Positions 41,688 to 49,731 are shown, numbered from the stretch's first letter. The stretch: 64,000 bases of DNA from Nocardiopsis sp. ATB16-24 (GCF_030271535.1 NZ_JASCXJ010000002.1:1-64000), one strand, 5' to 3'. Translations and numbers: made by a program. The notes: generated from the letters alone by a model not told the origin.

Positions 41688-42461
41688 ATGTGGAAGTACG
41701 ACGGATGGGGTTCTGAGTTCAGGCTCGGAGTGGTCACTCCGCATGCCGACATCGGGCCCGAGGCCGAGACGCAGGCCATGCTCTCCGGTGTGTCCGCCAC
41801 GGTGCACGGCGCGCGTGTCGATTTCGCCCCCATGCACCCCGGGGGGACCATCGACGAGAAGATCGCCCATGACCCCGTGCTGCGATTCGTCCACCCTGAC
41901 GTGCTCGACCGTACTGTGGAAAGCCTGTCGAGCTCGCCTTTGGACGCCGTCGGTCTGGCCTTCACGAGCTCCTCGTTCAAGATCGGTCCCGAACAGGAGC
42001 GGAACCTGCTCGCACGCCTGTCCGGTGTCAGCCACGGAATCAGGTTGGAGACGACCGGAACGGCCGCCGTCTCGGCGATACGGAAGCTCGGTCTGAAGCG
42101 CATCGCGGTCATGGCCCCCTCGTGGTTCGACGAGCCCCTGTGCCGGGAGGGTGAGGCGTACTTCGCCGACCAGGAGGTCGACGTCATATCCGTGACGCCG
42201 AGCGGACCGGAGGGCGGCCCCCTGGCCATCGGTCCGGCTGCGACCGCCGAGGCGGTGGCGAAGCTCGTCGATCGGACCGGTGCGAGGACGGTGTTCATCA
42301 CCGGCAACGGGCAACGTGCCATCGGAGCGATCGAACACATCGAGAGCGAGCTCGACATCACGGTGCTGACGGCGAACCAGGTGCTCTTATGGGCCTGCCT
42401 GGAGGGCACGGGACTGCGCTCCCGGATCTCGGGCTACGGAAGGCTCTTCACCGAGGGGTGA
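41688..42461 (+). CDS. Asp/Glu racemase - maleate isomerase superfamily protein without catalytic cysteines
   Basis: A 257-residue protein with the fold of maleate cis-trans isomerase and arylmalonate decarboxylase (FRLGVVTPHADIGPEAE, GLAFTSSSFKIGPE, RIAVMAPSWFDE, VFITGNGQRAIGAIE). In this family two cysteines act as acid and base. Here the first position reads Phe-Thr-Ser-Ser-Ser and the second reads Ile-Thr-Gly-Asn-Gly, so both cysteines are missing. It may bind a dicarboxylate or catalyse another reaction. AAGGAG precedes the ATG. It is last in the first operon, 40 bases before the MarR gene. Confidence 0.75.
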   Translation: MWKYDGWGSEFRLGVVTPHADIGPEAETQAMLSGVSATVHGARVDFAPMHPGGTIDEKIAHDPVLRFVHPDVLDRTVESLSSSPLDAVGLAFTSSSFKIGPEQERNLLARLSGVSHGIRLETTGTAAVSAIRKLGLKRIAVMAPSWFDEPLCREGEAYFADQEVDVISVTPSGPEGGPLAIGPAATAEAVAKLVDRTGARTVFITGNGQRAIGAIEHIESELDITVLTANQVLLWACLEGTGLRSRISGYGRLFTEG

Positions 42462-42505
42462 CCGGGAACACTGAGCGTGGTACTGTTACTTGCATGTACA
42501 TGGAA
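42458..42505 (+). promoter_or_regulatory. Promoter and MarR operator 2, at the marR start
   Basis: GTGACC (-35), 17 bases, TACTGT (-10, 42481-42486), then TTGCATGTACATGGAA (42490-42505), 15 of 16 matches to the cluster palindrome. The marR start codon lies inside the operator, eight bases after the -10 box, so the transcript is probably leaderless and autoregulated. Confidence 0.72.
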
Positions 42506-42973
42506 CGTTCGGAGGTGGGGAAGGGCGCGGCGGTCGACGGCCTGAGCACGGCCTGGTTCCGGGTGACGGCACTGGTCGCCGCGGTGGACACGGTGCTGGG
42601 CAAGTGGCTGACGGACACGCATGGTATCGGTCTTGCCGACTATCGGGCGGTGCTCCATCTGAGCAGGGCCTCGGACCGGGAGCTTCGGCTCAACGACCTC
42701 GCTCGCCGGGTCGGTCTGAACCAGAGCTCCGTGACCCGGCTGGTCGAGCGACTGGAGGGCAAGGGGTTGGCGTTCCGAGACACCTGCCCCGAGGACGGCC
42801 GAGGCGTCTACGCGGTGATCACGGACCAGGGAATGGACACCGTCGAGGCGGTCCGTGAACCCTACGAGGCGAAGATCCGTGAACTGCTACAGCACGTGAC
42901 CGAGGAACACCCGCACCTCGACCGCGGTGATGCGGCGCGCGCGCTCGAGGTGGTCGCGGCGCTCATGCGCTGA
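42494..42973 (+). CDS. MarR family transcriptional regulator
   Basis: A 159-residue regulator with the MarR winged helix: LHLSRASDRELRLNDLARRV, GLNQSSVTRLVERLEGKG and RDTCPEDGRGVYAVITDQG. Start codons at 42494 (MYMERS) or 42500 both lie within the palindrome TTGCATGTACATGGAA, arguing for a leaderless mRNA and tight autoregulation. Matching palindromes at the first biosynthetic gene (38135) and before the DsbA-like gene (43020) identify its likely regulon. The ligand is probably the cluster product or a precursor. Confidence 0.87.
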   Translation: MYMERSEVGKGAAVDGLSTAWFRVTALVAAVDTVLGKWLTDTHGIGLADYRAVLHLSRASDRELRLNDLARRVGLNQSSVTRLVERLEGKGLAFRDTCPEDGRGVYAVITDQGMDTVEAVREPYEAKIRELLQHVTEEHPHLDRGDAARALEVVAALMR

Positions 42974-43019
42974 GCGCGCCGGTGCGCGTGTGGCTTGGGG
43001 GCCCCTTGCGTGCAAATAG

Positions 43020-43035
43020 TTGCATGTACATGCAG
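43020..43035 (+). promoter_or_regulatory. MarR operator 3 upstream of the DsbA/deaminase/SMR operon
   Basis: TTGCATGTACATGCAG, 15 of 16 matches to the cluster palindrome, 40 bases before the start codon of the DsbA-like gene. A weak AT-rich -10 (CAAATAGT) lies just upstream. Confidence 0.72.
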
Positions 43036-43074
43036 ACTTCAGTGGGGTCGGGACAGAGAAGGAGAGCGAGAGAG

Positions 43075-43677
43075 ATGACAACCAAGGTCGAAGTCTTCGT
43101 GGACTATGTATGCCCGTTCTGTTTCCTCGTGGAGGATGCGATCGAGGAGCTGCGTCGCCGGCGTGACGTGGAGATCGAGATACGCCCCTTCGAGTTGAGG
43201 CCGGATCCCGTCCCCACGCTCAAGCCCGAGGACGACTACCTGCCCCGGGTGTGGAACGCGTCCGTCTATCCCATGGCACGGCGGATGGGCGTGGACATAA
43301 AGTTGCCGACGATCTCCCCGCAGCCCCGTAGTGACAAGGCGTTCATGGTCTTGCAGTTGGCCGCGGAACACGGGCTGGGCGAGGCGTACTCCGACGCGAT
43401 GTTCCGCGCCTTCTTCCAGCAGGACCGCAACATCGGCGAAGACGAGGTCATCATCGACGTCGCCGTGTCCGTGGGACTGGAACGCGCCGACGTCGTCGCC
43501 GCCCTGGCCAGCGAGGATCGACGTCGACGTCAGGACGAGGACCAGGAGTTCGCGGTGAAGACCGTCGGGGTCTCGGCGGTCCCCAGTTTCAGGGTCAACG
43601 GACGACTCGTACCGGGCGTGCTGGACGCGGAGCACCTCACCCGGCTGGTCGACGAGTCCGTGGCCCGGGAGGCATGA
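43075..43677 (+). CDS. DsbA family (FrnE-like) thiol oxidoreductase
   Basis: A 200-residue cytoplasmic thioredoxin-fold protein with the active site CPFC (Cys13-Cys16) in VFVDYVCPFCFLVE and the cis-proline loop VSAVPSFRVNG. The helical insert between them is of the DsbA/2-hydroxychromene isomerase type. FrnE-like members occur in natural product clusters. It has no signal peptide. It is first in an operon and overlaps the deaminase gene by 4 bases. Its role in the pathway (thiol redox or isomerisation) is not clear. Confidence 0.85.
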   Translation: MTTKVEVFVDYVCPFCFLVEDAIEELRRRRDVEIEIRPFELRPDPVPTLKPEDDYLPRVWNASVYPMARRMGVDIKLPTISPQPRSDKAFMVLQLAAEHGLGEAYSDAMFRAFFQQDRNIGEDEVIIDVAVSVGLERADVVAALASEDRRRRQDEDQEFAVKTVGVSAVPSFRVNGRLVPGVLDAEHLTRLVDESVAREA

Positions 43678-44195
43678 CCGTGGGCTTGAGTTCCTCAGAG
43701 TTGCGGACGTTCATGGAACAGGCCGTCGAGGCGTGCATCACCCATGTCGACCGTGGCGGCATACCTTTCGTCGGCGTCGTGGTCGACGACACCGGCGTGA
43801 TCTCGGAGTTCGGCGTCAACAAGGTGAGGGAGACCGGAGACCACAGTGCCCACGCCGAGATCGTGGCGATGAGGGACGCGATGGCCTCCCGCGGGTCGAA
43901 GAACCTCAGCGGAACCTCGCTTCTGGCCACCGGGGAGCCCTGCGGTCTGTGCTACCGGTTCGCCATCGAACAGCAGGTCGACGCCGTTTACGTCGCAGTC
44001 GACCGTGACGTGGTCGCGGAGTGGGGATTCGACTACCGCGTGAGCTATCCCGCTCTGGGGATCTCCGACGACAAGCTGGAGGGCTTCGCCCACCGGCTCC
44101 CCGTGGACCGGGGCATGGAGCCCTTCTCCAGATACCTACAGATCAACACACACTACGGGCGCCCCTCCGTGCGTCCCTGGAAAGGCACATCATGA
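43674..44195 (+). CDS. Cytidine/guanine deaminase-like zinc enzyme
   Basis: A 173-residue protein of the nucleoside deaminase family. The zinc site is complete: His60-Ala-Glu62 (SAHAEIVAM) and Cys90-x2-Cys93 (GEPCGLCYRF). The substrate could be a nucleobase or a similar amidine on a biosynthetic intermediate. It overlaps the DsbA-like gene and the first SMR gene by 4 bases each, so translation is coupled. Position in the cluster suggests a tailoring step or self-resistance. Confidence 0.85.
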   Translation: MTVGLSSSELRTFMEQAVEACITHVDRGGIPFVGVVVDDTGVISEFGVNKVRETGDHSAHAEIVAMRDAMASRGSKNLSGTSLLATGEPCGLCYRFAIEQQVDAVYVAVDRDVVAEWGFDYRVSYPALGISDDKLEGFAHRLPVDRGMEPFSRYLQINTHYGRPSVRPWKGTS

Positions 44196-44512
44196 GCTGG
44201 CTCTACCTGGGCATCGCCGTCCTCTTCGAGGTGGCGGTCGGTATCGCGGCGAGCAAGGCACAAGGCTTCACACAGCTGTGGTGGACGATCGGAACCCTCG
44301 TCAGTGGTGCGATCGCCACGTTCTTCCTCAGCCTCGCACTGCTGACCTTCGACGTGGGCGTCGGTTACGCCATCTGGACCAGCGTCGCGGGCGTCGGGAT
44401 CGTCATCGTCGGGGCGCTCTTCCTCGACCAGAGGCTGGACTGGAAGAAGGGCCTCGGCATCGCGGTCGTCATCGGAGGGGTCATCGGACTCCAGCTCAGC
44501 GGCGCCGCGTAA
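44192..44512 (+). CDS. SMR (EmrE-type) efflux subunit 1
   Basis: A 106-residue protein with four membrane helices and the essential glutamate in the first helix (YLGIAVLFEVAVGIAASKA, Glu13). GYAIWTSVAGVGIVIVGALF corresponds to helix 3. Small multidrug resistance proteins pump cationic or guanidinium compounds as dimers. A second, different SMR gene follows after 32 bases, so the pair probably forms a heterodimer exporting the cluster product. Confidence 0.9.
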   Translation: MSWLYLGIAVLFEVAVGIAASKAQGFTQLWWTIGTLVSGAIATFFLSLALLTFDVGVGYAIWTSVAGVGIVIVGALFLDQRLDWKKGLGIAVVIGGVIGLQLSGAA

Positions 44513-44544
44513 TCCACAACTCCCAACCTGAAAGGACCAACCTG

Positions 44545-44949
44545 ATGACCACCATCAGAGCGGACAAGACCCAGGACAGCGTCAAAGCCGGAAAAAAGGC
44601 GGGCCCCTGGCTGGTTCTACTGCTGGCCGGAGTGTTCGAGGTCGGCTACGCACTCAGCGTGGCGGGCAGTTCGGGATTCACCACTCTCGGATGGTCGGCC
44701 TCGGCCTTCGTCTTCTTCCTGCTGACCCTGTTCTGCCTCAGCGTCGCCCTCAAGGCGATCGACGTCGGTATCGGCTATGCCGTGTGGGCCGGTATCGGAG
44801 CGGTCGGCGCCGCGGTCTTAGGCCCCGTCTTCTTCGACGAGGTCCTGACCCCGGTGCGCGCCTTCTGGCTGGCCGTCATCATCGGCGGTGTCATCTGGCT
44901 CAAGCTCGCCGACAGCCCCAAGTTGCAGGGTTCCTCCACAGGCGCGTGA
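44545..44949 (+). CDS. SMR (EmrE-type) efflux subunit 2
   Basis: A 134-residue protein with a charged N-terminal extension of about 20 residues and four membrane helices; the key glutamate is in LLLAGVFEVGYALSVAG (Glu32). GYAVWAGIGAVGAAVLGPVF is helix 3. Paired with the preceding SMR gene as in EbrAB or YkkCD-type heterodimers. AAAGGA lies upstream of the ATG. Last gene of the operon; a strong hairpin lies 350 bases downstream. Confidence 0.9.
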   Translation: MTTIRADKTQDSVKAGKKAGPWLVLLLAGVFEVGYALSVAGSSGFTTLGWSASAFVFFLLTLFCLSVALKAIDVGIGYAVWAGIGAVGAAVLGPVFFDEVLTPVRAFWLAVIIGGVIWLKLADSPKLQGSSTGA

Positions 44950-45506
44950 GCCACCGGGTCAACGCGGTGACCCTGGAGACCGCGTCTTTCGCCCGCGGCG
45001 TGCTCTCTCTCGGAGCCGCCGCGGGCGTGGCCGTGAAGGCTGCTGTGGAGAGCGAGTGCCTCCGGCCACGCCGATCCCCGGCCTTCCTCGATTCCACTCG
45101 ATGTGCCGGTGGCCCCGGTCCCCGAAGCGCGGGGCCGTTCGTGTTTCCCACGCCATCTCCAGGACCAGGTGGCCCGGTATCCCTGCGATGGCCTGGTCAT
45201 CGGCGGGGTGGTTCGGGACGATCCTGCGCCGGAGAGAGAGGACATCAGGCCGTCGAGAACCGGCATGACACCGGAGAAGACCTCGTGTACGAGGCCGTCC
45301 GCGGGGCCCGCATTCGATGCGGGCCCCGCCGTGTCAGTGGCGGCGGTTCTCCGGAAGACGGCAGGAAGGCCTTTCTCGGAAGAGACTCCGCCGGTGAGGG
45401 AGAGAGGGGCGGGCGAAGGTCGGCGGGACAGGACGGACCATGGCACACCGGCTTCCCCTTTGTCCGAGTTCGGGAATGAGGGCGTCGCGTGTGCGGAGGA
45501 GGCATG
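44950..45506. other. Gene-free region between SMR genes and TetR gene
   Basis: About 560 bases with no convincing gene on either strand. It contains the strong hairpin at 45301-45329 and the upstream part of the tetR regulatory region. Confidence 0.45.
45301..45329 (+). terminator. Hairpin terminator downstream of the SMR operon
   Basis: Perfect 13-bp stem GCGGGGCCCGCAT / ATGCGGGCCCCGC with a 3-base loop. No T-run; probably ends the DsbA-deaminase-SMR transcript. Confidence 0.6.
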
Positions 45507-45534
45507 TACGGTAAGAAGAAGGAAATATACCGTA
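45507..45534 (+). promoter_or_regulatory. Inverted repeat upstream of the TetR gene
   Basis: TACGGTA and TACCGTA form a perfect 7-base inverted repeat separated by 14 bases, in an AT-rich stretch about 90 bases before the start codon. A -10-like TAAAGT follows at 45538-45543. A plausible autoregulatory site of the butyrolactone-receptor-like TetR. Confidence 0.5.
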
Positions 45535-45625
45535 TGGTAAAGTAATCGGGAAGAATCCTTTGTTCGGACAGTTCTACAGAGGTGCATTTCCGGTAAATAA
45601 TATGGTTTGCCAAAAGGGGAGGCCT

Positions 45626-46252
45626 GTGAAAAAGCAAGACAGGGCGATTCGTACTCGTGAAAGACTCCTGGAGTCCGCAGGTGAGGAGTTCGACAAGAAC
45701 GGATACCTTGCAACTCGGCTGGCGGACATATCTGCTCGCGCCGGAGTGACGCGAGGATCTCTTTACTTTCATTTCGATTCGAAGGCGGATATCGCCGAGG
45801 CTCTGGTCATCGACAAATTAGAAACCTGGATTCAGTATATTCCGAAAAGGAGGGAGGAGGGATTCTACGGGATCGAGCTCCTGATGATATTCGCTCACGA
45901 TCTCGTTGTGGGTTTCCGCGATGACACGTGCAGCAGGGCGGCGATGCGCATCATCAAGAACAGCTCCCATGTCGAGAAGGAGATCCCTTCCCCCTTTCCA
46001 ATATGGCTGTGCGAGGTCAGTTCCCTGTTGGAGGAAGCCAAAGGGCTTGGGCAACTGAGAGAGAGTGTGGATGTCGATAAGGTTTCCTGGGTCATCGTTG
46101 CAGGTATTTTCGGTATCCAGGAGATAGGTGATCAGTTCGAGCAGAGACAGCACATCTGCGAGTATCTGGACTCGATGTGGGTTTATCTTCTCCCAGGTCT
46201 CGGGGTGGATGACCCTCTGAAGTGCATCTCCAATGTGATCGCCGCGACCTGA
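45626..46252 (+). CDS. TetR regulator, gamma-butyrolactone receptor-like
   Basis: A 208-residue TetR protein. The N-terminal HTH (IRTRERLLESAGEEFDKNGY, LADISARAGVTRGSLYFHFD) matches the ArpA/ScbR group of gamma-butyrolactone receptors, and the length fits. These proteins repress antibiotic genes until the signal molecule binds. The GTG at 45626 is preceded by GGGGAGG; an ATG at 45602 is possible. No butyrolactone synthase (AfsA-type) gene is in the window, so it may answer to a signal made elsewhere or be a pseudo-receptor. Codon use is less GC-biased than its neighbours. Confidence 0.82.
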   Translation: MKKQDRAIRTRERLLESAGEEFDKNGYLATRLADISARAGVTRGSLYFHFDSKADIAEALVIDKLETWIQYIPKRREEGFYGIELLMIFAHDLVVGFRDDTCSRAAMRIIKNSSHVEKEIPSPFPIWLCEVSSLLEEAKGLGQLRESVDVDKVSWVIVAGIFGIQEIGDQFEQRQHICEYLDSMWVYLLPGLGVDDPLKCISNVIAAT

Positions 46253-46413
46253 CTCCTCTCGGGTGGTGGTCGATGAGACCTCCCCCGCAAACGACCCCAG
46301 GGAAACCGCGGGCACCGGCCGTTCAGAGTGTGTTCGGATTCTATGGGCTCGAAAAAACCGGGCTCTCGCCGACAGGACGAGTGCCCGGTGTGTCACCGAG
46401 GATCATGAATTCC

Positions 46414-46791
46414 TCAGTAGGAGGAGAAGGCGTTCGACTCCAGGTTGTGCCTCTCGTGCCCCTTCAGGGGAGGGTTGAATACGCTGATGAGCTCCATGTC
46501 CTCTTCTTCTGCTGCGACCAAGATATGAGGATCGTTCTTGTCGAGCGCGTAGAGGACCCCCTTCTCCAGGTCGATCTTCACCTCGCCGTCGACGCTCGTG
46601 ACATAGCCACTACCAGAAATGCAGTAGCAGGCTTCGAGGTGGTTCCGGTACTCGAGTCTGGACACCGTTCCCGCTCTCACCACGGTGTGTGCGATGGTGA
46701 AGCCGAGGTTGTCGTCCTCCACAAGAAGCCTGTCACTCGTGCCATTTCCCCAATCGACGGTCTCAATGGCTTCCCGTGATCGCATGAACAT
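46414..46791 (-). CDS. ectC: Ectoine synthase-like cupin (orphan)
   Basis: A 125-residue cupin closely resembling ectoine synthase: MRSREAIETVDWG at the start, TIAHTVVRAGTVSRLEYRNH, LEACYCISGSGYV, LYALDKNDPHIL and SVFNPPLKGHE. EctC closes the ring of N-acetyl-diaminobutyrate to give ectoine and can also cyclise glutamine. The ectA and ectB partners are not here, so this is an orphan, probably recruited to cyclise an amino-acid-like intermediate of the nearby cluster. AGGAAGG precedes the ATG at 46791. It converges on the tetR gene. Confidence 0.85.
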   Translation of the reverse strand: MFMRSREAIETVDWGNGTSDRLLVEDDNLGFTIAHTVVRAGTVSRLEYRNHLEACYCISGSGYVTSVDGEVKIDLEKGVLYALDKNDPHILVAAEEEDMELISVFNPPLKGHERHNLESNAFSSY

Positions 46792-47986
46792 ATGTGACCT
46801 TCCTATGGCTCTTCTGTTTCTTTGGAAGCTGTTTCAGGTGCTCTTCGGTAGGACCGGATGCCCGTGGTCCTTGGAACCAGAGAAAAGCACCCGGAGAGGA
46901 GATCCTCCTGGTCCCGTGTCGGAATGGACACAGGTGGGGGTTCACGTGATTTTGCTGTCTCCCATCGTCGGTCCGACCGTTGGCGCCCCGAATGGTCAAT
47001 GCATGGAGGAACTCCTCGGTGGTCCTCTGTGAAGAGGGTCGACTGTGTTCAACAAGGCATGTGCTCCTCTTTTCAGGAACAGGAGAAGAACCGCACGCAC
47101 AGGGGTGTCCCATCGCCGGCTCGACGGGCCGGCGGAGTGGCACCGTATTCCCCCGCCATGTGGGGTCCCGATCCTGGGGGTCTTCCCCCGTCCTTCCACC
47201 CTGCCAGGGGTCTCTCCCTTCTATGACCTGGCAGTTCAAGAACATACATTCATGTATGTTTTTTTTGTAGCCGTTGGCCACATGTGGACAGGGGCTTGTG
47301 CGAGGGCCGTCGCCGACCACGCCGAAGGCTCCGCGGGACGGGAGAGAACACGAATCGCAAGATCGTCCCCATGACCTCGGCGGCTTGCTTCCGGTGGTGT
47401 GGATTTCGACCTCGGGATCTCGCGAAGTCGTGTCCACCGAGAACTCCGGGTGAACGCCGGTTCCACCGATGTGGCCTGGTTTCTTCATCGTCTCGGAACG
47501 GTGTACCCGTGAGGACGTGTATTCGCGGTTTCCTGATCCCCGATCAATGGACGGACATGCGCAGGTGGGGTTTCCTGCGTCGACGTCTCGGCGTCGTGTT
47601 TCCCACCCACGTGCCATATCGTCGTCGGCGGTCTCACCATCGACCTTTGTCTTCTCCGTGCCATGCGGACGGGGTCCGCGCGTGCCGTCGGTGGCCTCTT
47701 TCGGTCACGTCCTCCGGGCCTCGTACGGCGCGTGGGCCGCTCCGTCCCTGTGCTTTCGGGAGGAGCGGGCCTGGCCGGCGCGGGGCCGTTCGCCCGTACG
47801 GCCTCCCACGTGGGCGGACGGCCTCCTCGAACCTCCGCGAAGAAAAAGCACTGACTTGCCCCATTTTGTGTGCGTAGCGCCTGTCATCGGTCTACTGTTT
47901 TCCCTGTCGTCCCCGGCACCCCGCCTGCGCACCCCCATGGGGTGGGTGCGCATCGGAGGACGCGCTCCCCCGAGAGGGACCCCCAT
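46792..47986. other. Long gene-free region
   Basis: About 1.2 kb with no convincing gene. Long frames exist on both strands, but their translations are rich in Arg, Ser, Pro and Cys without family resemblance. The one clear element is the palindrome with a T8 tract at 47241-47266. The region may carry a small RNA or remains of decayed genes. Confidence 0.45.
47241..47266 (+). terminator. Palindrome with T8 tract (terminator or butyrolactone-receptor site)
   Basis: AACATACA-TTCA-TGTATGTT: perfect 8-bp stem with a 4-base loop followed by six further Ts. It works on paper as a plus-strand rho-independent terminator, yet no plus-strand gene precedes it for 1 kb. ACATAC/GTATGT ends also resemble butyrolactone-receptor operators. 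Both readings stay open. Confidence 0.6.
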
Positions 47987-48499
47987 ATGCGTAAGACCCT
48001 GCGCACCGCCGTCGCCACGGTGATGCTCGCCGCCATTCTCGTTCCCGCGCCCGTCCATGCGGCGTCGACGACGGGGGCGCTGATGATCACCCACGTGCGC
48101 CCGAACGCCTCCGGTGCGGACACCGTGAACGGTAAGTCCCGCAACCTCAACGGCGAGTACTTCATCGTCAAGAACGTCACCAACAAGACGGTGAACCTCA
48201 GTGGGTACGTTCCGGACATCACCACGAACACCTACGGGCGGAAGTTGCCGTCGTACAAGCTTCCGGCGGGGGCGTCGGTGTACGTCCACACGGGCAGCGG
48301 TACCAACCACAAGGACGCCAACGGCAAGCACCACGTGTACCGGGGGTACGCCCGCCACGTGCTGCCGAACGACGGCACGAAGAAGAACCCCGACCTGCGT
48401 CTGAAGAAGCCCGGGAGCGCCGACAACAACTCCGCGACCGGGACCATCAGCTCCTGCAACTGGAGCAAGGCCGCCGACGCCAAGACCTACACGTGCTGA
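47987..48499 (+). CDS. Secreted lamin-tail-domain protein
   Basis: A 170-residue exported protein. The signal peptide is MRKTLRTAVATVMLAAILVP to VHAAS. The mature part is a small beta-sandwich of the lamin tail type (LNGEYFIVKNVTNKTVNLSG, LPAGASVYVHTGSGTN), basic and Asn/Lys-rich, ending with two cysteines that could pair. Such domains are found on secreted bacterial proteins with unclear function. GAGAGGG precedes the ATG. It is followed by a bidirectional-looking hairpin. Confidence 0.8.
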   Translation: MRKTLRTAVATVMLAAILVPAPVHAASTTGALMITHVRPNASGADTVNGKSRNLNGEYFIVKNVTNKTVNLSGYVPDITTNTYGRKLPSYKLPAGASVYVHTGSGTNHKDANGKHHVYRGYARHVLPNDGTKKNPDLRLKKPGSADNNSATGTISSCNWSKAADAKTYTC

Positions 48500-48588
48500 C
48501 CTGAGCGCGGAGGGAGCGCCCCGGGTCCCTGGCGGGTTCCAGTGGTCCTCATGACCTCGGAGATCGATCGGTGGACGCGAGGAACTCG

Positions 48589-48626
48589 GCGAAGGGTTCG
48601 GCCGGCCACCCGACCGAACCCTTCGC
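48589..48626. terminator. Hairpin terminator between convergent genes
   Basis: Perfect 13-bp stem GCGAAGGGTTCGG / CCGAACCCTTCGC with a 12-base loop, between the lamin-tail gene and the convergent unknown gene; may serve both. Confidence 0.6.
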
Positions 48627-48778
48627 GCGGGCGGGAGTCCGCCTCCGGGGACACCGAGCCGTCGGCAGGAGAACGGCCCGGGTGCCGTGTGCGTCCGGGC
48701 CGTGGCGCCTGGGGGACATGCTTTCGCCTCGGTATCGACCCTCTCCGGGGCGTACCGCTCAACGGGCCCTGGCGGCGG

Positions 48779-49207
48779 TCACTTGATCGGACGTTCCGAG
48801 GTCTGGAAGCCGAGCAACGTCCACGCGGTCACCGAAGAGCGTGCGACACGGGTACAGAACTTCCTGCCGAACTCCTCGGTCATGAGGTGGATGTACGGAA
48901 AGGCCTCGGAAGTCTCGGGATCGTCCATCCGCTCTGCGACCGCCTCAGGGGTCCCCATCGCCTTCACCTCATCACGGAGCCGGGGGAAGAGGGCGTTCCT
49001 CTTGTCACCGGCACGCACGGTCTCACCGAGGTGGTGGAGGAAGGTGAATTCGCTGATGAGAACACCGCTTTCCGCCTTACCGTTGGTGACCAGGCGGATC
49101 TCGATCTTGTGGAACTCGTCCACGTCCTCCCAGCCCGAACCTCCTGTGAATTGACCGTTGGCGCGCTCGACGTGGGAGACGAGACGGTCCAGCAATGCGT
49201 CTTTCAT
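48779..49207 (-). CDS. Protein of unknown function
   Basis: A 142-residue soluble protein starting MKDALLDRLVSHVERANGQF and containing WEDVDEFHKIEIRLVTNGKA, PEAVAERMDDPETSEAFPYI and a C-terminal Thr/Leu-rich end. It has no signal peptide, membrane helix or recognisable motif. Codon use is like real genes. I start at the ATG at 49207; the frame is open 13 codons further. Confidence 0.6.
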   Translation of the reverse strand: MKDALLDRLVSHVERANGQFTGGSGWEDVDEFHKIEIRLVTNGKAESGVLISEFTFLHHLGETVRAGDKRNALFPRLRDEVKAMGTPEAVAERMDDPETSEAFPYIHLMTEEFGRKFCTRVARSSVTAWTLLGFQTSERPIK

Positions 49208-49731
49208 GGGTGGGATCTTCTCTCTCGTGGGCTCTTGGCCGGTCACCTGGATGAATCACCAGGGGTCTCTTCGGTCACTGGCGGTCGGCTTCGAAGCACA
49301 TCGGACGTTCGGTAGGCGCGGGCCAGGCCTTGGGGCGATCACGACCGGGTGGCCGCGGTGGATTGCGGGGCCGCAGGCGTAGGGCCGATGACACCACCGA
49401 CCACGGTGTGTGCATTCGTCCTATGTCCCTTCGACGCACGAACGTCGACATCGGTGCCACTGAAGTGATCGACGTTCCGGGCGGGACCGGGCCTTCTGGC
49501 GCTCCGCCCCCTGGCCTGCGTCGAGCACGGGAGAACACTGCGGCGTGCCCGGCGCGAAGAGAAGCTCGCGGTGAACCCGACCGACCCTCCCTCGGAGGAA
49601 CGACGCCCCTGAGGGAACAGCGCGCACACCCCTGAACGGGACCGCCTCGCCACCGCCGGCCCCAGACCCGTTGGCGGTGGGTGCCTCGACCACTCTCGCG
49701 GCGTCCTGGACACGGCACTTACTCTGGGGCC
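49208..49731. other. Gene-free region
   Basis: About 520 bases with no convincing gene; open frames give Arg/Pro/Gly-rich translations. It should hold divergent promoters for the flanking genes. Confidence 0.45.

Noticed and set aside
44775..45713. 312-codon minus-strand frame over the SMR and TetR region
   Set aside because: Overlaps the clear SMR gene antisense; Ser/Arg-rich translation without motifs.
46941..46956. GGTTCACGTGATTTTG as a second parS site
   Set aside because: Only the central TTCACGTGA matches the parS palindrome; the flanks do not.
46763..47617. 284-codon minus-strand frame in the gene-free region
   Set aside because: Cys/Arg/Ser-rich, no family resemblance, and it crosses the palindrome with T8; treated as non-coding.
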